From Vibrio sp. D404a (GTDB lineage: Bacteria; Pseudomonadota; Gammaproteobacteria; Enterobacterales; Vibrionaceae), in the NCBI RefSeq assembly GCF_030248535.1, contig NZ_JAHGAJ010000018.1, forward strand, positions 1 to 64,000: a stretch of 64,000 bases of DNA. The letters run 5' to 3'. Of the stretch, positions 1-10,295 are shown one piece after another; the stretch's first letter is position 1; each line of letters begins with the position of its first letter. The translations under genes were made by a program, and so were the position numbers. The notes below the pieces were generated by a model. It was not told where the DNA came from. It saw only the letters and a program-made list of their open reading frames with translations, and did not search any database.

Positions 1-30
1 CTCGCATCTCGCACGATGATTCCCATAAAA

Positions 31-65
31 CAAAAGCCCCGCAAGCTTTCACTTGCGGGGCTTTG
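31..65 (-). terminator. Intrinsic terminator of fusA
   Basis: A 13-bp perfect stem (AAAGCCCCGCAAG with its complement) has a 6-nt loop. On the minus strand it is followed by a T-rich run. It lies 25 bp after the fusA stop codon, so it ends the fusA transcript. Confidence 0.9.
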
Positions 66-89
66 AAACTAATTAGATTCTAAAAACAA

Positions 90-2177
90 TTACTTGTTTT
101 CTTTCTCTTCTTTAGCTTTTGCGATTACTTCTTCAGCAACGTTTGCTGGACATGGTGCGTAGTGTGCGAATTCCATAGAGAATTGACCACGACCAGAAGT
201 AATTGTACGTAGGTGACCGATGTAACCAAACATTTCTGATAGAGGTACGTCAGCTTTAATACGTACGCCAGTAGCACCAGCTTGTTGGTCTTTGATCATA
301 CCACGACGACGGTTAAGGTCACCGATTACATCACCAACGTGATCTTCTGGAGTAAACACGTCAACGTTCATGATTGGCTCAAGAAGTTGCGCGCCAGCTT
401 TTGGCATAGATTGACGGAATGCGCCTTTCGCTGCGATTTCGAATGCGATTGCAGACGAGTCAACTGCGTGGAAGCCACCGTCGAATAGTTCAACTTCAAC
501 GTCTAGAGTTGGGAAGCCAGCAAGAACACCGTTATCCATCATAGACTCGAAGCCTTTCTCTACTGCAGGCCAGAATTCTTTAGGTACGTTACCACCAACA
601 ACTGTTGAAGAGAACGTGAAGCCAGAGTTTGGCTCACCTGGTTTGATGCGGTAGTCGATCTTACCGAACTGACCTGAACCACCAGATTGCTTCTTGTGCG
701 TGTAGCTATCTTCAATCGCTTGAGTGATAGTTTCACGGTAAGCTACTTGTGGAGCACCTACAGTTAGCTCAACGCCGTATGTACGCTTAAGGATGTCTAC
801 CTTGATGTCTAGGTGAAGTTCACCCATACCTTTCAGGATAGTTTCACCTGAATCTTCGTCAGTCTCAACTTGGAAAGATGGATCTTCTGCAACCATCTTA
901 CCGATAGCGATACCCATCTTCTCAGTAGAACCTTTATCTTTAGGCGCTACAGCGATAGAGATTACTGGTTCTGGGAAGATCATTGGCTCTAGAGTACATT
1001 CGTGCTTAGGATCACATAGAGTGTGACCAGTTTGAACGTTCTTCATACCAACAACTGCGATGATGTCACCAGCTTGAGCTTCAGTTAGCTCGTTACGGTC
1101 ATCAGCTTGCATCTCAACCATACGGCCGATACGCTCAGTCTTACCAGTTGCAGCGTTAAGGATAGTATCACCCTTCTTCATGCGACCAGAGTAGATACGG
1201 ATGAACGTTAGTGCACCGAAACGGTCGTCCATGATCTTAAATGCTAGAGCACGTAGTGGCTCATCTGCAGATACAGTTGCAACTTCACCAGTTGGTTCGC
1301 CAGTCTCTTTATCAGTTAGAGGCTGTGGATCAACTTCAGTTGGAGATGGTAGGTAATCTACAACAGCGTCTAGTACTAGCTGAACACCCTTGTTCTTAAA
1401 TGCAGAACCACAGAATGTTGGGAAGAATGCTAGGTCACGAGTACCTTTACGGATACAACGCTTGATGTCTTCGATAGAAGGCTCTTCACCTTCCATGTAA
1501 GCTTCCATTAGATCATCGTCTTGCTCAACAGCAGTTTCGATTAGCTCTTCACGGTATTGCTCAACATCATCAACCATGTCAGCTGGGATGTCTTGGATTT
1601 CGTAGTTTTCTGGAAGACCAGAGTCGTCCCATACGTAAGCTTTACGGCTTAGTAGGTCTACAACACCAACGAAGTCGTCTTCACGACCGATTGGTAGAAC
1701 CATAACTAGTGGGTTTGCACCTAGAACGTTTTTAACTTGGTCAACAACGTTGTAGAAGTCTGCGCCCATACGGTCTAGTTTGTTAACGAAGATCAGACGA
1801 GATACTTCTGATTCGTTAGCGTAACGCCAGTTAGTTTCTGATTGTGGTTCAACACCACCAGAACCACAGAATACACCAACACCGCCATCAAGAACTTTAA
1901 GAGAACGGTATACTTCAACTGTGAAGTCAACGTGTCCAGGAGTATCGATAACGTTTAGACGGTGACCGTTCCAGAAACAGCTTACAGCTGCTGATTGGAT
2001 AGTAATACCGCGCTCAGCTTCCTGTTCCATGAAGTCAGTCGTTGATTCGCCGTCATGTACTTCACCAGTCTTGTGGATTTGACCAGTTAGCTTAAGGATA
2101 CGCTCAGTGGTAGTTGTTTTACCCGCATCAACGTGCGCGAAAATACCAATGTTTCTGTATTTCGATAAATCTGCCAT
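90..2177 (-). CDS. fusA: Elongation factor G, second-copy type (EF-G2)
   Basis: The 695-aa translational GTPase moves tRNA and mRNA through the ribosome and helps split ribosomes with RRF; it is cytosolic. The G motifs are intact: P-loop AHVDAGKT at residues 14-21, DTPGH at 78-82 and NKLD at 132-135, followed by domains II-V with the conserved C-terminal segment. It is not in a str operon: there is no rpsL, rpsG or tuf beside it, and it is monocistronic next to radA. Vibrios carry one EF-G in the str operon and a second stand-alone copy of this length, so I read this as the second copy. Whether it is the main or a specialised factor cannot be told from sequence. An extended -10 promoter lies about 40 bp upstream. 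Confidence 0.93.
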   Translation of the reverse strand: MADLSKYRNIGIFAHVDAGKTTTTERILKLTGQIHKTGEVHDGESTTDFMEQEAERGITIQSAAVSCFWNGHRLNVIDTPGHVDFTVEVYRSLKVLDGGVGVFCGSGGVEPQSETNWRYANESEVSRLIFVNKLDRMGADFYNVVDQVKNVLGANPLVMVLPIGREDDFVGVVDLLSRKAYVWDDSGLPENYEIQDIPADMVDDVEQYREELIETAVEQDDDLMEAYMEGEEPSIEDIKRCIRKGTRDLAFFPTFCGSAFKNKGVQLVLDAVVDYLPSPTEVDPQPLTDKETGEPTGEVATVSADEPLRALAFKIMDDRFGALTFIRIYSGRMKKGDTILNAATGKTERIGRMVEMQADDRNELTEAQAGDIIAVVGMKNVQTGHTLCDPKHECTLEPMIFPEPVISIAVAPKDKGSTEKMGIAIGKMVAEDPSFQVETDEDSGETILKGMGELHLDIKVDILKRTYGVELTVGAPQVAYRETITQAIEDSYTHKKQSGGSGQFGKIDYRIKPGEPNSGFTFSSTVVGGNVPKEFWPAVEKGFESMMDNGVLAGFPTLDVEVELFDGGFHAVDSSAIAFEIAAKGAFRQSMPKAGAQLLEPIMNVDVFTPEDHVGDVIGDLNRRRGMIKDQQAGATGVRIKADVPLSEMFGYIGHLRTITSGRGQFSMEFAHYAPCPANVAEEVIAKAKEEKENK

Positions 2178-2214
2178 TGTCTTACTCTGTTAATAGGATA
2201 TAAAATGCGCGCAG

Positions 2215-2223
2215 AGTATATCA
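2215..2223 (-). promoter_or_regulatory. Candidate extended -10 promoter of fusA
   Basis: On the minus strand TG-A-TATACT forms an extended -10 about 38 bp before the fusA start. The -35 region is poor. A TCACA-atc-TGTGA inverted repeat overlaps it. This is an inference from sequence only. Confidence 0.4.
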
Positions 2224-2413
2224 CAATCTGTGAAGACTGATAGCTTTGCATGCATTTGAGACTAAAAAACTTTTGCCTTTCCACAATAAGAAAGGAAAAG
2301 TGCTCTGTAGAAACAACCTAAGCGGTTGTTAATTTTAATATTGGGCTCGCAGAAAGACGATTAGCAAACCCAATTTGATTTGCTGCTGTATAGATTAGCC
2401 TAACTTAGCTTTA

Positions 2414-3793
2414 TTACAACTCATCAAAAGCACTAATTGCTTCTGACAGCTTTTTCACTCCGTGGATTTGCATCCCTGGAATACCGCCCTTAGGCATATT
2501 GGCCGCTGGCACGATCGCTTTTTTAAAGCCATGCTTGAAGGCTTCATTTAGACGCTCTTGTCCACTTGGAACCGGTCTAATCTCTCCCGCCAAGCCAACT
2601 TCACCAAACACGACCACATCTTTAGGCAGTGCTCTGTCTCTAAAACTAGACAACAATGCCATCACTAATGCTAAGTCAGCACTGGTTTCGGTTACTTTAA
2701 CACCACCGACGACATTCACAAACACATCTTGGTCGGCCATTTGCAGTCCGCCATGTTTATGCAGCACAGCGAGTAATAAAGAGAGGCGGTTTTGCTCTAG
2801 GCCTACGGCAACGCGTCGAGGGTTCGCCAACTGTGAATAATCCACCAGCGCTTGAATTTCGACGAGAAGCGGACGCGTACCTTCCCAGACCACCATCACT
2901 GAACTTCCCGACGTTTCTTCTTCACCACGAGAAAGGAAAATAGCCGAAGGGTTGGAGACTTCTTTAAGCCCCTGCCCTGTCATCGCAAATACACCCAGCT
3001 CATTTACCGCACCAAAACGGTTCTTATGGCTGCGCAGCGTTCTAAAGCGGCTATCAGTGCCACCATCAAGCAGTACCGAACAGTCAATGATGTGCTCTAG
3101 AACTTTCGGCCCCGCCAGCGTGCCATCTTTAGTTACGTGACCAACAAGGAAAATAGCCACATTATTCTGCTTAGCAAAACGAGTCAGTGCGGTTGCTGAC
3201 TCACGTACCTGAGCCACACTGCCCGGCGATGACTGAACATCGGCAACGTGCATAACCTGAATCGAGTCGATAACCATGATCTTCGGTTGTTCTTTCTCCG
3301 CAACCTGGCAGATCTTATCAACGTTAGTTTCCGACAACATTTTTAGATGATCTTTCGGTAGCCCTAAACGCGAAGCGCGCATCGCCACCTGTTGCAACGA
3401 TTCCTCACCTGTGACATATAAGGTAGGAAGCTGTGAAGAGAGCAAACACATCGTCTGTAATAATAGAGTCGACTTACCCGCACCTGGGTTACCACCAATA
3501 AGAATCGCCGCACCGGGAACGACACCACCACCAAGAACGCGGTCTAGCTCTTTAAAGCCGCTACTGAATCTTGGTACTTCTTGTAGGTCGATCTCTGAAA
3601 GTGTTTGAACACTCGACTCGGTTGCGCTACCTGCGTAGCCGGTGAGTCTTTCATTACGTGCAACCTGAGGTGATGCAGCGAGCCTAACCTCTGTGATTGT
3701 GTTCCAAGCTCCGCATGCATTACATTGGCCCTGCCAGCGCGGGAAGTCTGCGCCACAGTCATTACATACATAAGCTCGTTTTGCCTTAGCCAT
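2414..3793 (-). CDS. radA: DNA repair protein RadA
   Basis: RadA (Sms) is a RecA-like helicase that promotes branch migration during recombination and natural transformation. The 459-aa protein has the full family layout: an N-terminal C4 zinc finger (Cys10, 13, 24, 27), a RecA-type ATPase core with Walker A GGNPGAGKST at 100-109 and Walker B around IMVIDS (172-177), the diagnostic KNRFG motif at 257-261, and a C-terminal Lon-protease-like domain. Length matches the family (E. coli 460 aa). In E. coli radA follows serB; here a PilZ gene on the opposite strand separates them. The gene is probably transcribed alone, diverging from the PilZ gene at 3955. Confidence 0.97.
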   Translation of the reverse strand: MAKAKRAYVCNDCGADFPRWQGQCNACGAWNTITEVRLAASPQVARNERLTGYAGSATESSVQTLSEIDLQEVPRFSSGFKELDRVLGGGVVPGAAILIGGNPGAGKSTLLLQTMCLLSSQLPTLYVTGEESLQQVAMRASRLGLPKDHLKMLSETNVDKICQVAEKEQPKIMVIDSIQVMHVADVQSSPGSVAQVRESATALTRFAKQNNVAIFLVGHVTKDGTLAGPKVLEHIIDCSVLLDGGTDSRFRTLRSHKNRFGAVNELGVFAMTGQGLKEVSNPSAIFLSRGEEETSGSSVMVVWEGTRPLLVEIQALVDYSQLANPRRVAVGLEQNRLSLLLAVLHKHGGLQMADQDVFVNVVGGVKVTETSADLALVMALLSSFRDRALPKDVVVFGEVGLAGEIRPVPSGQERLNEAFKHGFKKAIVPAANMPKGGIPGMQIHGVKKLSEAISAFDEL

Positions 3794-3954
3794 AAAACCT
3801 CAATAATTTACTTTGTTACACGATGATGTTGTCAAATTGTGATGTCGTTGACCGTACGGATTAAAATAATCGTTGCAGTCGTACCAGTTATACTTAAAGA
3901 TCGATTTAAACTAGTCGATAACACAAGTGCACTATCCATTCTAACAATAAAAGT

Positions 3955-6303
3955 ATGCAGCAATCTGAAATTCTATCTGTAGCAGAGCGACTCATCCCAG
4001 CCTATCACGCTGAGGATTTTGATTTCCTTCTATCACAAATGACAGAGGGCGAATCCCCGTCTCTGAAATTGCTCGTTAAAATGGAACTGAATCGTATCAT
4101 GGCGCCGTGTACCAAGAGTATCGATTTGCGCGGCCGTATCGACAACGAATGTCACCAGTTTACCCTAGATGGGCGTAAACACTGGCTCGATGATATCGCT
4201 CTTAATGCCTATCAGCGCGGCACAAAGAAGTTTCGCGGCTACACTGAAGGCGTTTGGGAGATGGTCATGTCTCCGCGAACTCAGCCAGTCAACAACCAAA
4301 TCAATACCACTCAGCAAGAAGACAACGGCATCACCAGTGCCAATAGCCCTTATGAAGCGGAACCTATTAACCTTGGTTACGACTTAAAGCGTCAAGAGAA
4401 CCGCTTAAAGGTTGCCTCACAAGTTGAGATAACCACCTCAAAGGGTCAAGTGTTGCACGGTGTTACTGTGGATATATCGCCATCAGGCGGGAAATTCAAG
4501 GTGCCAAGCGCATTCAAATACAACCTTGGCGAAATTGTCGGCGTCAAATTTACTGAATTGGTCGAAAAGTCGAAAGAGCCTGATGTGGATAGAACCACTG
4601 AGTTTCGTATTCTTGGAATCGACGACTCTTTCGAGAACAATGCAGTTAAGTTCCTACGAACGGTGCGTGTTTGTGACAGCAATGTCGTAGGCAGACTGAT
4701 CGAAGAGTCACTCAACAGCAGCAGCAAAAAGACCCAACACGAGAACCAAGACCGCATCATTCGTACTCGAACTCGCGGTATTGAGCATACTTACCTCAAA
4801 CATACCTGTAACCTGCCCCTCTTTTTTAGCGGTAGTGAGCTAAAACTGGCTCTATTAACCGACAACAACCACCCTCTTTGGCAGTACTGGCATGACGAGC
4901 GTAACCAACAAGCTTTAGGTACGTTGTTTAATGAGCAGCGTATGAATCAATTGGCGAAACCTGGAGTGAAAGGGACAAGCAATGTTATCTACTCGTTCAC
5001 TCACGAGCACCAAAATAAGACGCTGTTCTACTCCATGATGTTGCCAGAGGCGAGCCGTGAGCAACGCCAATTGTTCTGGCACATTGGTGCGAAGAGATCG
5101 AGTTGGAAGACCTTTAAGTTCTCTGTTTTTGAGTTGTCCGAAGAAGAGCGTCAAGCATTAGCACAGCACTCGAAGGATTTAGCGAGAAGCTCTGAACAGC
5201 TGACCCACTGTGGCATCTTGCAAGAAATCGGCGCAGACGACAGTGCCGATGATTATCTACTGACAGAAAAACCCCGTATCGCGAGCAGTGAGCTGAATAA
5301 GTTCCGTCACGCGAGAACTGTGGTTGGCAATATCCAGAGTATCTATTTCGATTCTCAATCTCGACGCAAAGAGCCGCGCTATCAGTTTAAGTCGCCATTG
5401 CAGATCACCACTGAAGACGGTGCAGCAGCCAATGGTCACACTCAAGACCTTTCTAAGCGAGGGTTAAGTATTGCACTCGAGCAGCCACTGGTATTAAAGA
5501 TCGATGACCCTGTGACTATCAACTTCAGTGAGCTTCAGCTCTATGATAAGAAGCTACCACTCAGTGCTGTGCCTTACCGAGTGATCCGTGTTAGTCCGAA
5601 CGGTAAGAATGTTCAGTTGGCGATCGATGAAACGGGCAAAACCATGCGTACCGTGGCCTTCCTTAACGGCCTTATCGATCATAACCAAAACAAACTGATC
5701 AAAAAGAAAGAGATACTACCGACTCACTCACTGTTGGAATCCCTCCACAATGTACTATTGAGTAAAATGGTCAGTAACCCGATCTTTATTGATAAACCAA
5801 GTTCAAAACTACGCTGTAAGATCATTGGGGTTAACTTCCCACTCAATAACTACTTGAGCTTACTGGCGAAGCTTGGACACAACCATAAATTGTCACTAGA
5901 GCCGATATTTAAGGGTCACAGTAATACTCTATTAGCGGATCCGCTGAAGAAAATAGAGGGAGCAGGCCCTAAGCATCATGATGTTTACGTAGCAGCGGTT
6001 AAGTTTGGTGACAAGATTCAATCAGTACATACCAAGCTAAGCCGAGAGTTCAAATCGGTGAAAGAACGAATCATGTTCATTAAGAAAGCTCAGCATATGG
6101 GGGAGCTCTACGTTTTACGAGTATCAACCGCACCAGTTTTCGACCCACTGACCAGCCTGTTCCAATCTGATTTAGAGGCGATTGCTCGCATTAGTATGTA
6201 TCAGGCGAAGAAGTTAGAGAATGAAGTGACGGCCTTTATTGGCTATGGTGAGATGTGTGATATCACAGATGAAGTGCTGATCAGACTCGAGCTGACCAAG
6301 TAA
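3955..6303 (+). CDS. plzC: Two-PilZ-domain c-di-GMP receptor (PlzC-like)
   Basis: The 782-aa cytosolic protein has two PilZ domains. The first has RQENR followed by DISPSGG (roughly residues 140-180). The second has RKEPR followed by DLSKRG (roughly residues 465-505). Both keep the RxxxR and D/NxSxxG elements that hold c-di-GMP, so both look able to bind it. No enzymatic or membrane domain is visible. From memory, V. cholerae has a PilZ protein, PlzC (VC2344), at the same place between radA and serB, which is why I use the symbol; its output pathway (motility, biofilm, virulence) is not readable from sequence. The ATG start has no obvious Shine-Dalgarno, and the first residues are plausible but not certain. 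Confidence 0.82.
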   Translation: MQQSEILSVAERLIPAYHAEDFDFLLSQMTEGESPSLKLLVKMELNRIMAPCTKSIDLRGRIDNECHQFTLDGRKHWLDDIALNAYQRGTKKFRGYTEGVWEMVMSPRTQPVNNQINTTQQEDNGITSANSPYEAEPINLGYDLKRQENRLKVASQVEITTSKGQVLHGVTVDISPSGGKFKVPSAFKYNLGEIVGVKFTELVEKSKEPDVDRTTEFRILGIDDSFENNAVKFLRTVRVCDSNVVGRLIEESLNSSSKKTQHENQDRIIRTRTRGIEHTYLKHTCNLPLFFSGSELKLALLTDNNHPLWQYWHDERNQQALGTLFNEQRMNQLAKPGVKGTSNVIYSFTHEHQNKTLFYSMMLPEASREQRQLFWHIGAKRSSWKTFKFSVFELSEEERQALAQHSKDLARSSEQLTHCGILQEIGADDSADDYLLTEKPRIASSELNKFRHARTVVGNIQSIYFDSQSRRKEPRYQFKSPLQITTEDGAAANGHTQDLSKRGLSIALEQPLVLKIDDPVTINFSELQLYDKKLPLSAVPYRVIRVSPNGKNVQLAIDETGKTMRTVAFLNGLIDHNQNKLIKKKEILPTHSLLESLHNVLLSKMVSNPIFIDKPSSKLRCKIIGVNFPLNNYLSLLAKLGHNHKLSLEPIFKGHSNTLLADPLKKIEGAGPKHHDVYVAAVKFGDKIQSVHTKLSREFKSVKERIMFIKKAQHMGELYVLRVSTAPVFDPLTSLFQSDLEAIARISMYQAKKLENEVTAFIGYGEMCDITDEVLIRLELTK

Positions 6304-6340
6304 TCGAACGCTCGAATATATCAACATAGAAACACCATCA

Positions 6341-6368
6341 AAAAAGCAGGCTCAATGGCCTGCTTTTT
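6341..6368. terminator. Bidirectional terminator, plzC/serB
   Basis: An 11-bp stem (AAAAAGCAGGC with its complement) has a 6-nt loop and T runs on both strands. It sits between the converging ends of plzC and serB and can serve both. Confidence 0.88.
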
Positions 6369-6416
6369 CTATTTATATGGTCTGCTAAAACCATCAAATG
6401 TTATGTAGAAAGGCAC

Positions 6417-7397
6417 CTAGGGTTTCACTTGCCAGCTGATTTTCTGCTGCTTAGCAAGCACACCAGAAAGAATACACAACACGCCACCTAATCCAGAGTA
6501 ACGAACTGCAGATTGTGCTTGTTGCTCTACTTTCGGTTTCGCATGATACGCAATACCCAAACCTGCAGCTTTCATCATCACTAGGTCATTGGCACCATCG
6601 CCCACTGCAACGGTATTATGCAGCTCAATCTCATGTTCTTCTGCAAGCTCAATCAGAATGTCTGCTTTGGTCTGCGCCGATACGACATCTCCCAACACTT
6701 GCCCTGTCAGTTTGCCATTAACGATTTCCAAGGTGTTAGATTGAGCGTAATCTAAGTTAAGCGTGTCTTTAAGGTAGTCGGAGAAGTAGGTAAAGCCACC
6801 AGAAGCAATGGCAGTTTTCCAACCTAGCTTATTTAACGTGTTTACCAACTCAACTAGATCTGGCATGAATGGTAGTGTGCTGCGCACTTGTTCCAAGATA
6901 GCTTCATCGGCATCTTTCAAGGCACCAACACGTTGACGAAGGCTCTGTTCGAAATCGAGTTCACCCTGCATTGCGCGCTCAGTGATGTCCGATACTAATT
7001 CTCCCACTCCCGCCAATTTGGCAATCTCATCGATGCACTCAATCTGAATCGCAGTCGAATCCATATCCATCACGATTAGACCCGGCTTAGACAGATCTGG
7101 AACTTCACTTAGGCAGGCGTAATCCAGTTTTAGACCCTGTAAGATCTCTTCATGCGCAGGAGTAAGTTGTCCAGACATCAGAGCAACTTCGTATTTGCCC
7201 ACTTTCCAAGTGTCTAGAATGGTATTGTAGAAGCCTGTGAAAAAGTCGATGTCATCGAAGGCTTGAGGAGAAAGATACTCACCAAACACGATCCAGTTTG
7301 CCTTTGATTTGGCCAGTTGAGAAGCGAATCGCGTCTCCGGGAGTCGAGTTAACAGTGTAGTATGCCTTTTGATAGGCAAGAGTTTCTGTGCGTCCAT
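6417..7397 (-). CDS. serB: Phosphoserine phosphatase
   Basis: SerB removes phosphate from phosphoserine, the last step of serine synthesis. The 326-aa protein has an N-terminal ACT-like region and a HAD phosphatase domain. The nucleophile motif DMDST is at residues 111-115, and the Mg2+-binding GDGAND motif sits near residue 275. Length agrees with enterobacterial SerB (322 aa). The ATG is preceded by AGGAA at 8-nt spacing. It diverges from ahpA/ytjB, the same arrangement as in E. coli, where ytjB and serB are divergent neighbours. Confidence 0.97.
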   Translation of the reverse strand: MDAQKLLPIKRHTTLLTRLPETRFASQLAKSKANWIVFGEYLSPQAFDDIDFFTGFYNTILDTWKVGKYEVALMSGQLTPAHEEILQGLKLDYACLSEVPDLSKPGLIVMDMDSTAIQIECIDEIAKLAGVGELVSDITERAMQGELDFEQSLRQRVGALKDADEAILEQVRSTLPFMPDLVELVNTLNKLGWKTAIASGGFTYFSDYLKDTLNLDYAQSNTLEIVNGKLTGQVLGDVVSAQTKADILIELAEEHEIELHNTVAVGDGANDLVMMKAAGLGIAYHAKPKVEQQAQSAVRYSGLGGVLCILSGVLAKQQKISWQVKP

Positions 7398-7506
7398 GTG
7401 TCTGATTCCTAATTAACTTAGCTAGACGTTAACCTATTGCAATTTACATGTGCAAGTCTCAATATGTCTTAATCATAACATTTGTTTATTTCAGGCTTGA
7501 TGAATC

Positions 7507-8121
7507 ATGAATGAATCCTTGTTCTCATTACGCAATGCACTGCGTATTTTGGCGCTAATCTTATTAGCCGCCATGCTGGTCGTGACCATTAAAAATACCG
7601 TGGTGATCAGTAAAGGTAATGAGAAAATTCAAGCGAAGCAGCTCGAAACTCTGACCAAGGTGCTTATCTCACAGGCATCGCTATCCGCGAGTAAAATGAT
7701 CATTCAGCAAGACCAAGAGCGCTTGCTAGAACTCACCAATCAACTGTCTCAAGACCGCTTGGTATTCGATACCACGATTTATAATGCGGAAGGGGTGCGC
7801 TTAGCGTCGAGTGAAAAGGCGCTGACCGTGCGCGAGGTGCTTGGTCTTGATACCCCACTCTCAACGGCAAGCATTGGCAAGCAGCAATTGGTTGAGCCTA
7901 TCTATTCTCCAGAAAATGCCATCATCGGCTTTATTCGCGTGACCTTTGAGACGGGTCGAGTAACAGCGATCTCCGATCATCATTACCGCAAGAGTGACCG
8001 CTATATGATAGGTATGGTAGTGATGGGATTTGTGAGTGGCGTGCTGTTTATTCTATTAATCCTCAGACGTGGCAAGTCTAAGTCAGGCGAGAACCTGCTA
8101 CTCAAGAACGTTAACTCTTAG
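7507..8121 (+). CDS. AhpA/YtjB-family membrane protein
   Basis: The 204-aa protein has a transmembrane helix at about residues 10-30, a periplasmic stretch of about 130 residues and a second helix near 165-187, ending in a short basic tail. This is the layout of the YtjB (Smp) / AhpA family, annotated as hemolysin-regulation protein in vibrios and of unknown molecular function. Position divergent from serB supports the family call. No catalytic motif is visible. It ends 28 bp before a strong terminator and appears monocistronic. Confidence 0.8.
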   Translation: MNESLFSLRNALRILALILLAAMLVVTIKNTVVISKGNEKIQAKQLETLTKVLISQASLSASKMIIQQDQERLLELTNQLSQDRLVFDTTIYNAEGVRLASSEKALTVREVLGLDTPLSTASIGKQQLVEPIYSPENAIIGFIRVTFETGRVTAISDHHYRKSDRYMIGMVVMGFVSGVLFILLILRRGKSKSGENLLLKNVNS

Positions 8122-8148
8122 TAGGCAAGCCCAATCCAACCAAACAAT

Positions 8149-8185
8149 AAAAAGCCCCTACAGTCGAGACTGCAGGGGCTTTTTT
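8149..8185. terminator. Bidirectional terminator, ahpA/deoD
   Basis: A long stem (AAAAAGCCCCT and CAGTC arms with one A-C mismatch) is flanked by A and T runs. It lies between converging ahpA and deoD and can end both transcripts. Confidence 0.9.
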
Positions 8186-8216
8186 CATTCAGCTCAAAGC
8201 ATACTTAGGCTTTCGA

Positions 8217-8936
8217 TTACTCGTCGTCACCCAGCAGAACAGAGTCTAGTGCAATTACCATCATGTCATTGAAAGTCGTTTGACGCTCATCAGATGTGGT
8301 TTGCTCGCCTGTTTTAATGTGGTCTGAAACAGTACAGATAGTCAGTGCTTTCGCGCCGTATTCAGCACATACACCGTAGATACCAGCCGCTTCCATCTCA
8401 ACGCCAACGATGCCGTACTTGTCCATAACTTCGAACATTTCTGGATCTGGAGTGTAAAACAGCTCAGCTGAGAATAGGTTACCGACTTTTACGTCAACAC
8501 CGCGCGCTTTTGCCGCGTCTTCAGCTGCACGAACCATTTTGTAGTCAGCAATTGCAGCAAAGTCATGACCTTTAAAGCGAATACGGTTCACTTTTGAATC
8601 TGTACAAGCACCCATGCCGATAACAACGTCGCGCACTTTAATATCTTCGCTAACCGCACCACAGCTGCCAACACGGATGATTTTCTTCACGCCAAAGTCT
8701 TTAATCAGCTCTGTCGCGTAGATAGAGCACGATGGGATACCCATACCGTGGCCCATCACAGAGATCTTACGACCTTTGTAAGTACCTGTGTAACCAAACA
8801 TGTTGCGAACATCACACACCTGAACAACATCATCTAGGAATGTTTCTGCGATGTATTTAGCACGTAGCGGGTCACCCGGCATAAGAACAACGTCTGCGAA
8901 TGCGCCCATTTCAGCATTAATATGTGGAGTTGCCAT
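8217..8936 (-). CDS. deoD: Purine-nucleoside phosphorylase DeoD
   Basis: DeoD cleaves purine (deoxy)nucleosides with phosphate to give the base and (deoxy)ribose-1-phosphate. The 239-aa length and sequence match the hexameric bacterial class: phosphate-site segment [13 protein letters not shown] near the N-terminus, GSCGAV in mid-protein and the base-recognition aspartate in TVSDHIKTG near the C-terminus. It is the last gene of deoC-deoA-deoB-deoD. A terminator-like hairpin separates it from deoB, so it is likely expressed at a lower or separately tuned level. The start has AAGGATA as Shine-Dalgarno. Confidence 0.97.
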   Translation of the reverse strand: MATPHINAEMGAFADVVLMPGDPLRAKYIAETFLDDVVQVCDVRNMFGYTGTYKGRKISVMGHGMGIPSCSIYATELIKDFGVKKIIRVGSCGAVSEDIKVRDVVIGMGACTDSKVNRIRFKGHDFAAIADYKMVRAAEDAAKARGVDVKVGNLFSAELFYTPDPEMFEVMDKYGIVGVEMEAAGIYGVCAEYGAKALTICTVSDHIKTGEQTTSDERQTTFNDMMVIALDSVLLGDDE

Positions 8937-8956
8937 TGAAAATATCCTTTATCTCA

Positions 8957-8993
8957 AAACAAAAATGAAGAGAGAGGCTACCCTCTCTCTTCA
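8957..8993 (-). terminator. Intercistronic terminator-like hairpin, deoB/deoD
   Basis: A perfect 12-bp stem (TGAAGAGAGAGG with its complement, 4-nt loop) is followed on the minus strand by TTTTTGTTTTG. It sits in the 70-bp gap between deoB and deoD, so some transcripts should end before deoD. Confidence 0.75.
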
Positions 8994-9006
8994 GTATACT
9001 TAAAAA

Positions 9007-10227
9007 TTACAAAAAGCTTGTGCCGTAGCCCATTGGCGACGTGCCGAAGTACGCTGCTAGCGTTTGGCCGATATCAGCAAATGTGTCACGACGACCTAGT
9101 GAACCAGCAGGTACATTCTTACCGTAAACAATCACTGGGATGTGCTCACGAGTGTGGTCAGAACCAGGCCATGTTGGATCACAACCGTGGTCAGCAGTTA
9201 GGATCAAGATGTCATCTTCTTGCATCATATCCATAACTTCGTGAATACGACCATCGAAGTACTCAAGTGCCGCTGCGTAACCCGCTACGTCACGACGGTG
9301 ACCGTAAGCAGAGTCGAAATCTACAAAGTTAGTGAACACAATCGTGTTGTCACCCGCTTCTTTGATCGCGTCTTTAGTTGCTTCAAATAGGTCAGGAATA
9401 CCTGTCGCTTTAGTCTTCTTAGTGATACCACAGCCAGCGTAGATATCAGAGATCTTACCGATTGAGTGAACCTCACCGTTTTTCTCGTCAACCAGTTTTT
9501 GCAGGATCGTTGCTGATGGCGGCTCAACAGATAGATCGCGACGGTTACCGGTACGCTCAAACTGACCTTTACCCGCACCAACGAAAGGACGCGCGATAAC
9601 ACGACCGATGTTGTAATCTTCTAGCTCTTCACGAGCGATCTGACAAAGATCTAGCAGGTTTTGTAGACCAAATGTCTCTTCATGACATGCGATCTGGAAT
9701 ACTGAATCGGCTGATGTGTAGAAGATTGGTAGGCCCGTCTTCATGTGCTCTTCACCTAAATCATCCAGTACTTGAGTACCCGATGCGTGACAGTTACCTA
9801 GGAAACCAGATAGGCCAGCACGCTCTAGAATGCGGTCAGTCAACTCTTTAGGGAAGCTGTTTTCTTTATCAGTGAAGTAACCCCAATCAAAAAGAACAGG
9901 AACACCCGCAATTTCCCAGTGACCTGACGGTGTATCTTTACCAGAAGACAGCTCAGCTGCGTGGCCGTAAGCACCGATGATTTCAGCGTCTGCATCCATA
10001 CCAGGAGCAAAACGACCTGTTGACTCTTTATGAGCCATCGCAAGACCCAGTTTAGATAGGTTTGGCAGAGTCAGTGGACCTTGACGGTCAGCGTTATCCG
10101 CTAAGCCCTTATCACACTGATCAGCGATGTGACCCATAGTATCTGAACCTACATCACCAAATTTCTCAGCATCCGCTGTTGCGCCAATACCAAATGAGTC
10201 TAAGACTAAAATAAATGCTCTTTTCAT
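9007..10227 (-). CDS. deoB: Phosphopentomutase
   Basis: DeoB interconverts (deoxy)ribose-1-phosphate and 5-phosphate, linking nucleoside phosphorolysis to DeoC or the pentose phosphate pathway. The frame is open upstream to 10398, but the start at 10227 is chosen because [15 protein letters not shown] is the family N-terminus and AAAGGAAATAGC precedes the ATG; this gives 406 aa, as in the family. Alkaline-phosphatase-superfamily metal sites are visible: LDSFGIG at the N-terminus and DHGCDPT...DHTREH near the C-terminus. It follows deoA by 68 bp. Confidence 0.96.
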   Translation of the reverse strand: MKRAFILVLDSFGIGATADAEKFGDVGSDTMGHIADQCDKGLADNADRQGPLTLPNLSKLGLAMAHKESTGRFAPGMDADAEIIGAYGHAAELSSGKDTPSGHWEIAGVPVLFDWGYFTDKENSFPKELTDRILERAGLSGFLGNCHASGTQVLDDLGEEHMKTGLPIFYTSADSVFQIACHEETFGLQNLLDLCQIAREELEDYNIGRVIARPFVGAGKGQFERTGNRRDLSVEPPSATILQKLVDEKNGEVHSIGKISDIYAGCGITKKTKATGIPDLFEATKDAIKEAGDNTIVFTNFVDFDSAYGHRRDVAGYAAALEYFDGRIHEVMDMMQEDDILILTADHGCDPTWPGSDHTREHIPVIVYGKNVPAGSLGRRDTFADIGQTLAAYFGTSPMGYGTSFL

Positions 10228-10295
10228 TGCTATTTCCTTTAGCCCGCTCATTATCGAATAATTTTGGTGTGAGCAGGCTTTGTGTAATTTTTTAA

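Noticed and set aside
2221..2233. TCACAATCTGTGA inverted repeat upstream of fusA as a CRP site
   Set aside because: The half-sites are in the wrong order (TCACA...TGTGA) and the spacer is 3 bases, not 6. It is not a CRP site.
2312..2330. AACAACC/GGTTGTT hairpin as terminator of radA
   Set aside because: Only a 7-bp stem with no proper T run on the minus strand. Too weak to call.
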